This document shows, piece by piece, positions 1 through 8,616 of a stretch of 64,000 nucleotides of DNA. Source of the DNA: Rhizobium chutanense (GTDB lineage Bacteria; Pseudomonadota; Alphaproteobacteria; Rhizobiales; Rhizobiaceae). The DNA lies in the NCBI RefSeq assembly GCF_002531935.1, contig NZ_NWSV01000023.1:44824-108823 (forward strand), read 5' to 3'. Numbering within the stretch: the first letter of the stretch is position 1; each line of letters opens with the position of its first letter. The notes beneath the pieces are model-generated. The model saw nothing but the letters and a program-made list of their open reading frames with translations. It was not told the origin of the DNA and did not search any database. A program made the position numbers and the translations under genes.

Positions 1-2
1 TG

Positions 3-518
3 CTGTGGTCCGGTGCGATCGGCATGGAGGCCGTACAGCTTCTCGATGCAATGAGCCGGATCGACTACCAGCCCAGGAACCAATTCCACCTGTTCCCCGC
101 ACCCGGCCCGACCGCAGCTCACCCCAAAGCGAACGGCTTGACCTCGCTGACCTGGTTTGAAGAGCACGAGCCCTTCCTCAAGTATCACGGCGCTCAGGAA
201 TTCGTGAGCGCTTATGACGGCAAGGCGAAGGCGGCGGGCTTCCCCTATCCGCGTGCAGAATATCAGGCGGCCGTCGAATATGCTGCGTGGCAGATCCTTG
301 CAGCCGCGGCGGAAGGGGCGGGGAAGCTGGACGACGCCGCCATGGCTGCGTGGCTGCGCTCGAATACCGTCGAGACGGTCGTCGGCCCAAGGACGTTCGA
401 CGGCAAGTTTAATGCCGGCAAGCCATCGACGAAGCTCAAGCAAATTCAAGGAAAGGATTGGGTGACCGTCTGGCCCGCGGACTTCCGTCCGGCCGGGAAG
501 GCGTTCCTGGCCCCCTGA
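3..518 (+). CDS. ABC transporter substrate-binding protein, branched-chain amino acid type (3' part)
   Basis: Only the C-terminal part is present: the reading frame is open to the window edge, so the true start lies upstream. The visible ~171 residues look like the C-terminal lobe of a type I periplasmic binding protein of the LivJ/LivK family. The features are an AAVEYAAWQIL helix, an LRSNTVETVVGP segment and the closing DGKFNAG...WVTVWPADFRP stretch, which resemble the end of Leu/Ile/Val, amide or urea binding proteins. Such proteins deliver ligand to a membrane ABC importer in the periplasm. The ligand cannot be told from this part, and the permease and ATPase genes are not in the window. 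The next gene begins about 100 bp downstream. Confidence 0.7.
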   Translation: MWSGAIGMEAVQLLDAMSRIDYQPRNQFHLFPAPGPTAAHPKANGLTSLTWFEEHEPFLKYHGAQEFVSAYDGKAKAAGFPYPRAEYQAAVEYAAWQILAAAAEGAGKLDDAAMAAWLRSNTVETVVGPRTFDGKFNAGKPSTKLKQIQGKDWVTVWPADFRPAGKAFLAP

Positions 519-614
519 CGAATGCCGCACGGCGCTTTGCCGCGCACCTGTCTGAAACTGCAAAAAATGCATTCGGTCGGGCACGCTCCGACCGATGTTC
601 CTATGGAGGAGTTA

Positions 615-1745
615 ATGGTTAAGACTATGATCGCCGCTCGGCTGCATGCTCTGCATCAGCCGATGTCGCTGGATGAGATTCCGGTTCCCACGCCCCGGCC
701 CAACGACGTCCTGGTACAGGTCAGGGCCTGCGGTATCGTGCCCAACATGGCCAACGTCATCAATAATTGGCCGACCTGGTTTCCCCATCAGCCGCTGCCG
801 AAGTTTCCGGCAGTGTTTGGCCTGGATCCGGCCGGTGTCGTCGCCGAAGTCGGCGAGGCGGTCACCAATGTCAAAATTGGCGATCGCGTGTATGTCAGCC
901 CGCTCAGGTCCTGTGGTTCCTGCAAGGCGTGCCGGTCGGGCAACCGCAGCCAATGCCGCTATTACACCTTGAATGGCTACTTCAGCACCAGCCGCGATGG
1001 TCAAAGGATCTTCGATCTTTATCCCTACGGCGGCTTCAGCCAATACATGACCGCCCCGGAATATTCCCTCGTGTGCCTGCCGGACAATCTCAGCTTCGAG
1101 CAGGCCGGCCGCTTCGGCTACCTCGGTACATCCTACGGCGCCCTGAAGAACGCCCAGGCCGGACCTGGTCAGGTCTGCCTCATCGACGGAATCACCGGTA
1201 CGCTCGGTGTCGCAGCCACCAAGCTCGCTCTTGCGATGGGGATCTCGAAAATTCTGGGCACCGGCCGAAATAAAGAATTGATGGACCGCGTAAAAGCCAT
1301 CGCTCCCGACCGCATCGACACCATCATGCTCGGCGAAGGCTCGACCGGAGAATGGGCGAAGGCCCAGACCGGCGGCGAGGGAGTGGATTTCGTCATCAGT
1401 GCGCTGGGCGCGAGAGCCCCGGCCGCGACCGTGGTCGACTCCATGCGCGGAGTTCGCCGAGGCGGACGTGTGGTTGTCGTTGGCGGCGTCGCGGAAGATG
1501 TCCCGGTCGACGTGAAGTGGCTGATGGACGAGCAGGTTCAGCTCATCGGCTCGAACTGGTTCAGCGCTGCCCAGGGGCAGGAAATGGCAGATATGGTCCG
1601 CACCGGTGTGCTCGACCTGTCGTATCTCGAGCACAAGATCTATCCGCTTGAGCGGGTGAACGAAGCCATATCAGGCATTGGCGAACGCGATGGCGGCTTC
1701 AGCAACTATGTGGTCGTTCCTCCGATCCCTGCCTCTTATCAATAA
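615..1745 (+). CDS. Zinc-dependent alcohol dehydrogenase (MDR family)
   Basis: A 376-aa medium-chain dehydrogenase. It has a GroES-like N-terminal domain with the structural-zinc cysteine cluster CGSCKACRSGNRSQC and the FGLDPAGVVAEVG segment. A Rossmann domain follows, with GITGTLGVAATKLALAMG and a second glycine-rich stretch RRGGRVVVVGG. The catalytic-zinc Cys position reads RACGIVPNMAN, which is unusual at the following residues. I chose the ATG at 615 because GGAGGAG lies 4-9 bases upstream; the frame is open back to 522 but that part has no family similarity. The substrate is unknown. It lies between the ABC binding protein and an FMN reductase on the same strand, so it may belong to one catabolic operon. 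Confidence 0.85.
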   Translation: MVKTMIAARLHALHQPMSLDEIPVPTPRPNDVLVQVRACGIVPNMANVINNWPTWFPHQPLPKFPAVFGLDPAGVVAEVGEAVTNVKIGDRVYVSPLRSCGSCKACRSGNRSQCRYYTLNGYFSTSRDGQRIFDLYPYGGFSQYMTAPEYSLVCLPDNLSFEQAGRFGYLGTSYGALKNAQAGPGQVCLIDGITGTLGVAATKLALAMGISKILGTGRNKELMDRVKAIAPDRIDTIMLGEGSTGEWAKAQTGGEGVDFVISALGARAPAATVVDSMRGVRRGGRVVVVGGVAEDVPVDVKWLMDEQVQLIGSNWFSAAQGQEMADMVRTGVLDLSYLEHKIYPLERVNEAISGIGERDGGFSNYVVVPPIPASYQ

Positions 1746-1753
1746 CAATCACC

Positions 1754-1775
1754 GGCGCCGGCTATCGCCGGCGCC
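1754..1775 (+). terminator. GC-rich hairpin between adh and FMN reductase
   Basis: Perfect 9-bp arms GGCGCCGGC/GCCGGCGCC with a TATC loop directly follow the alcohol dehydrogenase stop. There is no T-run, so it may be an attenuating or mRNA-stabilising hairpin rather than a full terminator. Confidence 0.4.
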
Positions 1776-1798
1776 TCCCTCACGCGAGAAGAGAGAAC

Positions 1799-2350
1799 AT
1801 GTCCAAGAAAGATATCGCGGTCCTGGTCGGAAGCCTTCGTCAGGCTTCGATCAACCTGAAGTTCGCCCGCGCGATGCAGAAAGTGGCGCCCGACGGACTG
1901 AACCTGGAAATCGTACCGATCGGCGACCTTCCGCTCTATAACCAGGACTTGGAGACGGAGACGCCGCCGACGGAATGGACATCCTTCCGTGAGCGCATCA
2001 AGGCTTGCGATGGCGCAATCTTCGTGACGCCTGAATACAATAGATCCGTTCCCGCGGCATTGAAGAACGCGATCGAAGTCGGTTCTCGCCCGTTCGGAAA
2101 AAGCGTGTGGGATCACAAGCCCGGTGCGGTGACTGGAGCTTCTCCCGGTCTCATTGGCGGTGCCGCCGCGGCGCTTCAGCTCAGGGTTATCCTGACCAAC
2201 ATCAACGTGCCGACCATGCCTCAGCCTGAGGTTTACCTCAGCACGGCCGACAAGTTGGTGGGTGATCACGGCGTGTTCCTCAACGAGGGAACCCAGAAGT
2301 TCATCGAGAGCTTCCTAGCTGCGTTCGAAGGCTGGGTCGCGCGGTTCTGA
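1799..2350 (+). CDS. NADPH-dependent FMN reductase (chromate/quinone reductase-like)
   Basis: A 183-aa flavodoxin-fold protein of the NADPH-dependent FMN reductase family (ChrR/YieF type), which uses NAD(P)H to reduce FMN, quinones or chromate in the cytoplasm. The FMN-phosphate loop VGSLRQASINLKFARA is at residues 11-26. The family signature TPEYNRSVPAALKNAIE is near residue 80, and the TGASPGLIGGAAAALQLR flavin-contact segment is near 120. Length is typical. An AGAAGAGAGAAC stretch precedes the ATG. It follows the alcohol dehydrogenase by 53 bp on the same strand, suggesting co-transcription. The physiological substrate is not evident. Confidence 0.88.
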   Translation: MSKKDIAVLVGSLRQASINLKFARAMQKVAPDGLNLEIVPIGDLPLYNQDLETETPPTEWTSFRERIKACDGAIFVTPEYNRSVPAALKNAIEVGSRPFGKSVWDHKPGAVTGASPGLIGGAAAALQLRVILTNINVPTMPQPEVYLSTADKLVGDHGVFLNEGTQKFIESFLAAFEGWVARF

Positions 2351-2374
2351 AGGCGAAGCAGCGCAGTCTTTATC

Positions 2375-2405
2375 GGCCATCGCGACGACTGCGCGATGGC
2401 CTCTA
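2375..2405 (+). terminator. Rho-independent-like terminator after FMN reductase
   Basis: Inverted arms GGCCATCGCG/CGCGATGGCC (2375-2384 and 2392-2401) follow the FMN reductase stop and are followed by a T-rich stretch. This closes the plus-strand gene group before the convergent kinase gene. Bases 2402-2614 hold nothing else I can support. Confidence 0.6.
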
Positions 2406-2614
2406 TACCTTTATTGAATGAAGGCGCCGCTTTCCCGATGCGCCCTGTTCGGCCGCCCATGCGCTGCACCGATCGCGGTTTCGAAAATGTGATTTTCGTG
2501 ATGATGCGAAGTGCCGCGTAAAAACCGTTAGTTCGCTCTCCCGAGCATTCCACAAGGACCACGCGCTCCGGTGCAGCGGCAGAGAAACATGCCGCTGGCC
2601 GAAGACTGCATTCG

Positions 2615-3619
2615 TCATGGAAACCAGGCCTGCGCCACGTCAGCCAGTTTTTGCCGAGGCGATGCGATCAGCGGGATGGCGGCTTTGCGGACCATTTCGC
2701 GCTGGCATTCGTCGGTTATGTATTCGACCGGCGATTTGCCGTCGACCCGGGCGAGAAAGAGGGCGGGCAACAAGCTTGCGGCCCGCGCCTCGAGAGCGTC
2801 CCGATCCTCCCAGTCGACCTGATCCATATAGGCTGCCGTCAAGGCCGCGAATGACGATGCGAGTTCGAATGCCGCCTCTCCGACGACGATCTTCTTCAGC
2901 AAGAGATGGTTGAGGCAGAAGGCCAGGTCGAAAGCCGGATCGCCGAACCAGGCGCATTCGGCATCCAGGAACACCGGGCCGTTTTCGCCCAGAAGGATGT
3001 TTTTCGGGCTGATGTCGCCGTGGACCAGCGCCAGCTTCGTTTCGGCCGTGCGCTGAACCAGCTCTGAGAGGCGGTCGCTGACGAAGGGATGTTTGGCGGC
3101 AGTCGCCACCAGATAGGGCTCAAGCCGAAGCGCATAGAAGTTCGAGCCGGAGTCGAACTTCTCCGGCAAGCCCGATGTACGGGCACTGACGGAATGGATC
3201 TGTCCGATCCGCCGGCCGGTTGCTTCCGCCGCCTTTCGGTCGACGTTCCCCTGGAGCAGCTGGGTCTTCCACAGCGGATACTGATCGCCGGGAAGAAACT
3301 CCATTGCGAAGACGCCAGACGACGCGTCATGTGCGAGAGGCTTCGGAACGGCGGAAGGGAAGTGTTGCGCCACGAAGGATATCCAGTTCCATTCGTACAC
3401 ATTTCTCGACACCGGCGCCTGCCAATCGGCGGAGACCTTGAGCTTGGCAAGGGCGCGTTTCACGCAGATGAGCCGGCCGGGAAGTTCCACACGGTAGATA
3501 TCTGAAGAAACACCACCCGTCAGCGGCTTGTAGACCGCCGCCTCGGAAGCGCTCCTCAAACCGCTCTTCAGCAAGAACTCATCGAAAATCGTCATCTCAT
3601 CTACAGAATCTACAGACAT
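2615..3619 (-). CDS. Aminoglycoside phosphotransferase (APH) family kinase
   Basis: A 334-aa protein-kinase-like phosphotransferase. The catalytic loop is LVHGDISPKNIL (HGDxxxxN near residue 205) and the metal-binding segment is VFLDAECAWFGDPAFDLAF (about 215-235). The N-lobe carries a GGVSSDIYRVE nucleotide loop and a VKRAL lysine. The family phosphorylates small molecules such as aminoglycosides, choline, homoserine or sugars; nothing here fixes the substrate. The ATG at 3619 is preceded by AAGGA. It lies 21 bp downstream of the D-2-hydroxyacid dehydrogenase on the same strand, so the two are probably one transcript, which favours a metabolic kinase over a resistance enzyme. Confidence 0.82.
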   Translation of the reverse strand: MSVDSVDEMTIFDEFLLKSGLRSASEAAVYKPLTGGVSSDIYRVELPGRLICVKRALAKLKVSADWQAPVSRNVYEWNWISFVAQHFPSAVPKPLAHDASSGVFAMEFLPGDQYPLWKTQLLQGNVDRKAAEATGRRIGQIHSVSARTSGLPEKFDSGSNFYALRLEPYLVATAAKHPFVSDRLSELVQRTAETKLALVHGDISPKNILLGENGPVFLDAECAWFGDPAFDLAFCLNHLLLKKIVVGEAAFELASSFAALTAAYMDQVDWEDRDALEARAASLLPALFLARVDGKSPVEYITDECQREMVRKAAIPLIASPRQKLADVAQAWFP

Positions 3620-3640
3620 GGATCGCGTGTCCTTGCGGCA

Positions 3641-4603
3641 TTATCGGCGGGGGGTGTTGCGGGGTTGTTCAGGCTTCTCTCCGCAGAGAACCCTGACGAC
3701 TTCCTCCGCCGCCCGGCGACGCAGCTCGATCAGCGAAGCATCCGAGGAGAAGGCGACGTGCGGGGTGATCATCGCGCCGGGATGAGCGATCAGCTCCGGC
3801 GGAACGCGTGGTTCGTCCTCTAGGACATCGAGGCCGACACCGCTCAGAATGCCGGAGTTCAGCCCCTCGACCACGGCGGCGGTATCGACGACGCCGCCTC
3901 GGCTGACGTTGATCAGCAGGCTTCCGCGACGCATCTTCGAGATGGCGTCTCTGTTGATCAGATGACGCGTCGCCGGCGCGAGCGGCGCATGGACAATGAC
4001 GATATCGCTCGTGGCCAGAAGGGTGTCGAAGTCGGCAAGCTCCACATCCACAGGGACGTTCGAGGCATAGGGATCATGCGCTGCAACCCGGCATCCGAGC
4101 GCCTGCATTTTTGCTGCCGTCGCACGACCGATACGGCCAAAGCCGACGATGCCGCAGGCAAGCTCCGAAAGCCTGCGGAGATTTGCCGAAGCCGGGTCCC
4201 AGCGCCCGCCGCGAACTTCGCGATCGAAATGGATCAGGCCGCGAGCCCAGGCAATCGCAAAACCGACGGCGTGGTCGGACACTTCTGCAATGCAATAGTC
4301 GGGAACATTCGTGACCCATATTGCCCGCTCCGTCGCTGCATCGACTGCAATATTGTCCAGGCCAACTCCGAGACGGGCGACGATCTTGAGGTTGGGAGAC
4401 GCAGCGATTGCCGTCTCGCTGACTTGAGCCCAGCAGGTCAGAATCGCGTCCGGCTGATGTTTTGCAGCCAAAGCGTCGATCTCGGCAGGCGAAGACGGCT
4501 CGGCCGGACCGCTGACGAGGGTGAACCCGGCCCGCTCGATTACCTCCCGCTCCACTTTGTCATCCGGCCAGGCGTAGTCCGTCAACAGCACGGTCCGTGT
4601 CAT
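3641..4603 (-). CDS. D-2-hydroxyacid dehydrogenase (phosphoglycerate dehydrogenase/CtBP-like)
   Basis: A 320-aa NAD-dependent D-isomer-specific 2-hydroxyacid dehydrogenase. It has a NAD-binding GIVGFGRIGRATAAKMQALG motif near residue 150, the catalytic-region NVSRGGVVDTAA near 235, a DVLEDEPRVPPEL segment near 260, and the C-terminal ITPHVAFSSDAS containing the catalytic His. GGGAGGAAA lies just before the ATG at 4603. The family reversibly oxidises D-2-hydroxyacids to 2-oxoacids. The exact substrate is unknown, but pairing with an APH-type kinase suggests a small catabolic operon. A palindrome-like element upstream (4623-4636) resembles one in front of ppc. Confidence 0.88.
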   Translation of the reverse strand: MTRTVLLTDYAWPDDKVEREVIERAGFTLVSGPAEPSSPAEIDALAAKHQPDAILTCWAQVSETAIAASPNLKIVARLGVGLDNIAVDAATERAIWVTNVPDYCIAEVSDHAVGFAIAWARGLIHFDREVRGGRWDPASANLRRLSELACGIVGFGRIGRATAAKMQALGCRVAAHDPYASNVPVDVELADFDTLLATSDIVIVHAPLAPATRHLINRDAISKMRRGSLLINVSRGGVVDTAAVVEGLNSGILSGVGLDVLEDEPRVPPELIAHPGAMITPHVAFSSDASLIELRRRAAEEVVRVLCGEKPEQPRNTPRR

Positions 4604-4622
4604 GAATTTCCTCCCAGTTTGT

Positions 4623-4636
4623 GCGAACGTTAGCGT
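4623..4636. promoter_or_regulatory. Operator-like palindrome upstream of the hydroxyacid dehydrogenase
   Basis: GCGAACGTTAGCGT lies about 20 bp upstream of the dehydrogenase start and shares the core GCTAACGTTNGC (read on the minus strand) with the perfect palindrome upstream of ppc. A shared transcription factor is inferred. Confidence 0.4.
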
Positions 4637-4691
4637 ATCGGTTCTGTCAAGGTCAAGAAAAATAGGCTTGCGCCGTCCGCATTGCCGCTCG

Positions 4692-7475
4692 TTACCCGCT
4701 GTTTCGTAGCCCTGCCGCTATTCCATTGATGGTCAGATGCAGCGCCTCTTCGGTGTCCTGATCGCGTTTTCCGGCGCGGTGGCGGCGAAGAAGGTCGATC
4801 TGCATGTGGTTGAGCGGATCGAGGCAGGGAAAGCGATGATGGATCGACTGCTTGAGTGCCGGATTATTCTCGAGCAGCGAGGCCTGATCCGTTATGGAAA
4901 ATAGCGCAGCTGTCGTCGCTTCCCATTCGTCATTGATGCGTGCGAAAATTTTCTTATGAATGGATGCATCGGGCGTGAGGTCCACATACCGCGCCGCGAT
5001 CGCCATGTTGGTCTTGGCCAACACCATCTCCATATTCGCAATCAGTGTCTGGAAGAAAGGCCAGTCCCGGTGCATGCCTTGAAGAATTTGCAATCCGTCG
5101 GGGTGTCCGGCCAGCCATTGTCGCACGGCCGAACCGAATCCAAACCAACCCGGCAACATCATGCGGCTCTGCGACCAGCCGAACACCCAGGGTATCGCGC
5201 GCAGGTCTTCGATGCGGCGTGACGAGCTGCGTGAGGCTGGGCGGCTGCCAATGTTCAGTTTTGCGATTTCGCCGATGATCGTTGCTTCCCAGAAGAACCG
5301 TTCAAATCCCTCGGTCTCGTAAACCAAATGGCGATAGGCGCCAAAGGCCAGGTCGGAGAGTTCCTCCATGGCGCCAAGATATTCGGGATCCGGCTCCTGT
5401 GCGTCGGAAGGCAGCAAGGACGCCTCCAGCGTTGCGGCGATCAGAAGTTCGAGATTCCGACGGCCGAGTGCCGGATTGGAATATTTCGCCGCAATGACTT
5501 CACCTTGCTCCGTCAGCCGGATCGACCCGGCAACCGCGCCGGCGGGCAGGGCGGTGATGGCTTCATAGCTTGGACCGCCACCGCGGCCCACGGAGCCGCC
5601 GCGACCGTGAAACAGGCTGAGGCGAAGGCCTTCACGCTCGAAGAGCTGGATGAAGGCCGTTTCCGCCTTATACAGTTCCCATCCCGAAGTCAGATAACCG
5701 CCATCCTTGTTGCTGTCCGAATAGCCGAGCATAATTTCCTGTTTGCCGCCGAGCGCTTCGACATATGTCCGATAGGTCTCGACGGCCAAAACTGTTTGCA
5801 TCACGTCATGCGACCTTCGAAGATCCGAGATCGTCTCGAAAAGCGGTATGATGTTGATGGACGCCGCTTCGGGCTCATCGGGCCGAAACAGTCCCGCCTC
5901 CCGGAACAGGACCAGGACCTCCAGAAGGTCGGAAGGGCTTCCGGCCTTCGAAATGATGTAATGGGGGATGCTGACGCGGCCGTAGTGCTGATGGGCTGCG
6001 GCGGCCTCACGCAGAACGGAAAGCTCCGACATCGTCTCGGCCGAATACGTCCTGAGCGGTGTCATCAGTAGCTGCGAAGACCGCAGTTCTTCGGTGAGCA
6101 GGCGGATCTTGTCACTCTCGGCCAACGCCTCGTAACCTGTGCCAGGCCGCACGTTCTCGAAAAGCTCATGAACAACCCGTTGATGAACCTCGGAATTCTG
6201 TCTCAAATCCAGGCTGACAAGGTGAAAACCGAAGACGTCTACGGCGCGTTGGAGCCTGCGCAGTTTTCCAGTGGCGATCTTTTCTGCGCCATTGGCTGTC
6301 AGGGATTTGCTGATCGTCGCCAAGTGTTTGGCGAATTCGGCGGGGCACAGGTAGGAAGGGGCGGTCGCCACGGGTTCGCGAACCAGTTCCGTACTGCCGA
6401 ACTTGCGCGCCGTGGCCGCCAGGCGAGCAAACATGCCCGAGATCGCCAGGCGATATGGCTCGTGTCGGCGCCGCTCCGATCTGTCGGGGGAGTCGGTCGC
6501 GAGGCGCTGAAGCTCCGGCGAGACTTTCACATGCCGGTCATCCAAGGAGAGTTCGGCGCCCAGGCTATGCAGTTCGCCGAGATAGAACGAGAAAACTCTC
6601 TCGCTCTGCAGCCGGAGCGCCTCCCTCAGGGTTTCGCCGTTGACATAGGGATTGCCATCCCGGTCGCCGCCGATCCAGGAACCCATGCGCAGGAATGGCG
6701 GCAGCGCGTCCTCGCCGAAACTCCAGGGTGAGTCTCGAAGCTGATTTTCGAGGATCTCGTACACCTCCGGGATCACCCGGAAAATGGTGTTGTCGTAATA
6801 GGACAAGCCATTGAGGATTTCATCCACGACCTGAAGTCGCCGTCCCCGAAGGCTGTTCGTTTGCCAAAGCGTCGTCGTCGCCCTTTCCAAATCCTCCTTA
6901 TACCGACCTATCTCCGGCTCGATCAGGCCGGCTTGATCGAGCTCAGTCAGGCATCGTGCAAGCTCCTGCTCGATTTCGATAACGCTCTTGCGCCGAACCT
7001 CGGTTGGATGCGCCGTGAAAACGGGCGAGACGACCGCTTCAAGAAGCAGTTTGCGGATATCTTCCGCCTCTACCCCGGCCGCAGCCAGAATGGAAAGCGA
7101 TCTGGCAATTGTTCCCGGCATGGCAGGTTCGCGATCGGCGATGCTGCGGCGCTGCATCCTGGCGTGGTGTGCGTCTTCGGCAATGTTCACGAGTTGAGAG
7201 AACTGGCTGAACGCGCGGATCACGCGCTTGAGGGTTTGGGGCGGCATGTCCGCGCAAAAGGGGGCGAGCTTGTCGTTCAGGTGCCGGCCGGTCGTTCTGT
7301 GGCCGGCAACCGAGAGAGTGCGGACCTGTTCCACGACCTCACGGGCCTCCTTGCCGTCGCTTGCTTCAATGGCCTCGCACAACAGGCGGCCGAGCAGCCG
7401 AATGTCCTTCACCAGGGCTCTGCTGGCCGTGAGGCGTTTCACTTGCATGCTTGCTTTGCTCAATTGAAGGTGCAA
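4692..7475 (-). CDS. ppc: Phosphoenolpyruvate carboxylase
   Basis: A 927-aa PEP carboxylase, which converts PEP and bicarbonate to oxaloacetate and so replenishes the TCA cycle. Family motifs occur in order: FTAHPTEVRRKS (catalytic His), GSWIGGDRDGNP, LGYSDSNKDGGYLTSGWELY, LFHGRGGSVGRGGGP, and a C-terminal LTINGIAAGLRNSG ending in the usual conserved tail (NTG in many enzymes, NSG here). Length is standard. The start at 7475 is TTG: it has AAGGAG seven bases upstream, whereas the first ATG (7448) has no ribosome site. A 16-bp palindrome lies immediately upstream of that ribosome site. This is likely an accessory copy carried with catabolic genes. Confidence 0.95.
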   Translation of the reverse strand: MHLQLSKASMQVKRLTASRALVKDIRLLGRLLCEAIEASDGKEAREVVEQVRTLSVAGHRTTGRHLNDKLAPFCADMPPQTLKRVIRAFSQFSQLVNIAEDAHHARMQRRSIADREPAMPGTIARSLSILAAAGVEAEDIRKLLLEAVVSPVFTAHPTEVRRKSVIEIEQELARCLTELDQAGLIEPEIGRYKEDLERATTTLWQTNSLRGRRLQVVDEILNGLSYYDNTIFRVIPEVYEILENQLRDSPWSFGEDALPPFLRMGSWIGGDRDGNPYVNGETLREALRLQSERVFSFYLGELHSLGAELSLDDRHVKVSPELQRLATDSPDRSERRRHEPYRLAISGMFARLAATARKFGSTELVREPVATAPSYLCPAEFAKHLATISKSLTANGAEKIATGKLRRLQRAVDVFGFHLVSLDLRQNSEVHQRVVHELFENVRPGTGYEALAESDKIRLLTEELRSSQLLMTPLRTYSAETMSELSVLREAAAAHQHYGRVSIPHYIISKAGSPSDLLEVLVLFREAGLFRPDEPEAASINIIPLFETISDLRRSHDVMQTVLAVETYRTYVEALGGKQEIMLGYSDSNKDGGYLTSGWELYKAETAFIQLFEREGLRLSLFHGRGGSVGRGGGPSYEAITALPAGAVAGSIRLTEQGEVIAAKYSNPALGRRNLELLIAATLEASLLPSDAQEPDPEYLGAMEELSDLAFGAYRHLVYETEGFERFFWEATIIGEIAKLNIGSRPASRSSSRRIEDLRAIPWVFGWSQSRMMLPGWFGFGSAVRQWLAGHPDGLQILQGMHRDWPFFQTLIANMEMVLAKTNMAIAARYVDLTPDASIHKKIFARINDEWEATTAALFSITDQASLLENNPALKQSIHHRFPCLDPLNHMQIDLLRRHRAGKRDQDTEEALHLTINGIAAGLRNSG

Positions 7476-7488
7476 ATGTGCACTCCTT

Positions 7489-7504
7489 ATGCTAACGTTA
7501 GCAT
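7489..7504. promoter_or_regulatory. Perfect 16-bp palindrome upstream of ppc
   Basis: ATGCTAACGTTAGCAT is an exact palindrome next to the ppc Shine-Dalgarno sequence, where a repressor would block initiation. A close relative is in front of the D-2-hydroxyacid dehydrogenase gene. Confidence 0.5.
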
Positions 7505-7543
7505 AAATTGGCAGGATTTAACCAGGGAGTCAAGCGGCACTCG

Positions 7544-8500
7544 CTAACGAACAGGAGCGGAAAGCCGTACAGGTGAACTGCCGCTATCGGCCGACAATGC
7601 CTCCTGGTAGCGCGCGACCTCCTCCAGCAACCATGCGCGGAACGCCACGACAGGACGGAAGTCCTTCCTGCTGAGAGGTGCCACCGCATAATAGGCGCTG
7701 GTGCTTTTGACCTGATGTGGGAAGGCTTGCACGAGCTGGCCATTTGCGAGCTCGGAGTCGATGAGGAAAAGCGGCATCAATGCGAGCCCCAGTCCAGCAA
7801 TGCAGGCTTGGGCCACGTTGCTGAACTGCTCGAACCGCATGGCCTGCGATGGGGCGCCGGTGACCTCAAGGCTTTCAAAAAAATGGCTCCAGGCCCCGGG
7901 GCGAGACGCCATCTGCAGCAGCGGCAGGCGAAGCAGATCTTCGGCCCTCACGATGGGATGTGAACTGAGAAAAGACGGGGATGCGACCGGTGCTACCATC
8001 TCTTCCATAAGAAATGTGCTTTCCGCACCGGGCCAATCGGGCTGGCCGATATGAATCGCCATGTCCATGTCGTCGCGGTCGAAATCGAACATGCCTATGC
8101 GCGTGGCGAAGTTCAGCGTGATCTCCGGGTGTCTGGCGACAAACTGCGGAATGCGCGGCATCAGCCATCGGGTGCCGAATGTCGGCAAGATGGCAAGATT
8201 GAGTTGATCGCTATGTTGCTTGGTCATGGCCTGCAGTGAAGCGGACCGAATTTCCGCCAAAGCGCTGGCAATTGCGCGGGCATAGTCCGTGCCCGCCTCG
8301 GTGAGATTGACCCCACGGCTGGTGCGCTCGAACAGTAAAACGCCGAGTTGCTCTTCCAGCGCCGCGATCTGCCGGCTGATCGCCCCCTGAGTCAGGGAAA
8401 GCTCCGCCGCCGCCGCAGAGAAGGTGCCCAGCCGCGCGACGGAATCGAATGCCGCGAGAGCGGAGGTGGAGGGAAGGAGCCGTCGTGAGAGGTTTGCCAT
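7544..8500 (-). CDS. LysR-family transcriptional regulator (GcvA-like)
   Basis: A 318-aa LysR-type regulator. The N-terminal winged helix-turn-helix reads FDSVARLGTFSAAAAELSLTQGAISRQIAALEEQLG in three consecutive helices (about residues 18-55), followed by LFERTSRGVNLTEAG and a periplasmic-binding-protein-like effector domain with PxxxPxxxxRPGAW-type loop elements. The sequence is closest in style to the GcvA/AmpR subgroup. It is divergent from the glutaryl-CoA dehydrogenase operon and probably controls it. An 11-bp inverted repeat overlaps its start codon, a usual arrangement for LysR autoregulation. The effector is unknown; glutarate or glutaryl-CoA would fit. Confidence 0.9.
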   Translation of the reverse strand: MANLSRRLLPSTSALAAFDSVARLGTFSAAAAELSLTQGAISRQIAALEEQLGVLLFERTSRGVNLTEAGTDYARAIASALAEIRSASLQAMTKQHSDQLNLAILPTFGTRWLMPRIPQFVARHPEITLNFATRIGMFDFDRDDMDMAIHIGQPDWPGAESTFLMEEMVAPVASPSFLSSHPIVRAEDLLRLPLLQMASRPGAWSHFFESLEVTGAPSQAMRFEQFSNVAQACIAGLGLALMPLFLIDSELANGQLVQAFPHQVKSTSAYYAVAPLSRKDFRPVVAFRAWLLEEVARYQEALSADSGSSPVRLSAPVR

Positions 8501-8522
8501 GAGCTATTACTATAGCTCATGG
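8497..8522. promoter_or_regulatory. LysR-type operator: 11-bp inverted repeat
   Basis: Arms CCATGAGCTAT and ATAGCTCATGG are exact complements around the spacer TACT. The left arm covers the LysR start codon, and the site faces the divergent gcdH operon. This is a plausible autorepression and activation site. Confidence 0.6.
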
Positions 8523-8616
8523 GCCGATGAGTAAACCTCGCTTTCTCAGTCGTGAAAGAACGGCTTTAATTCGGTCAACTTCGAACTGACAAAAACCTCA
8601 ATGGGAGGACGACGAC

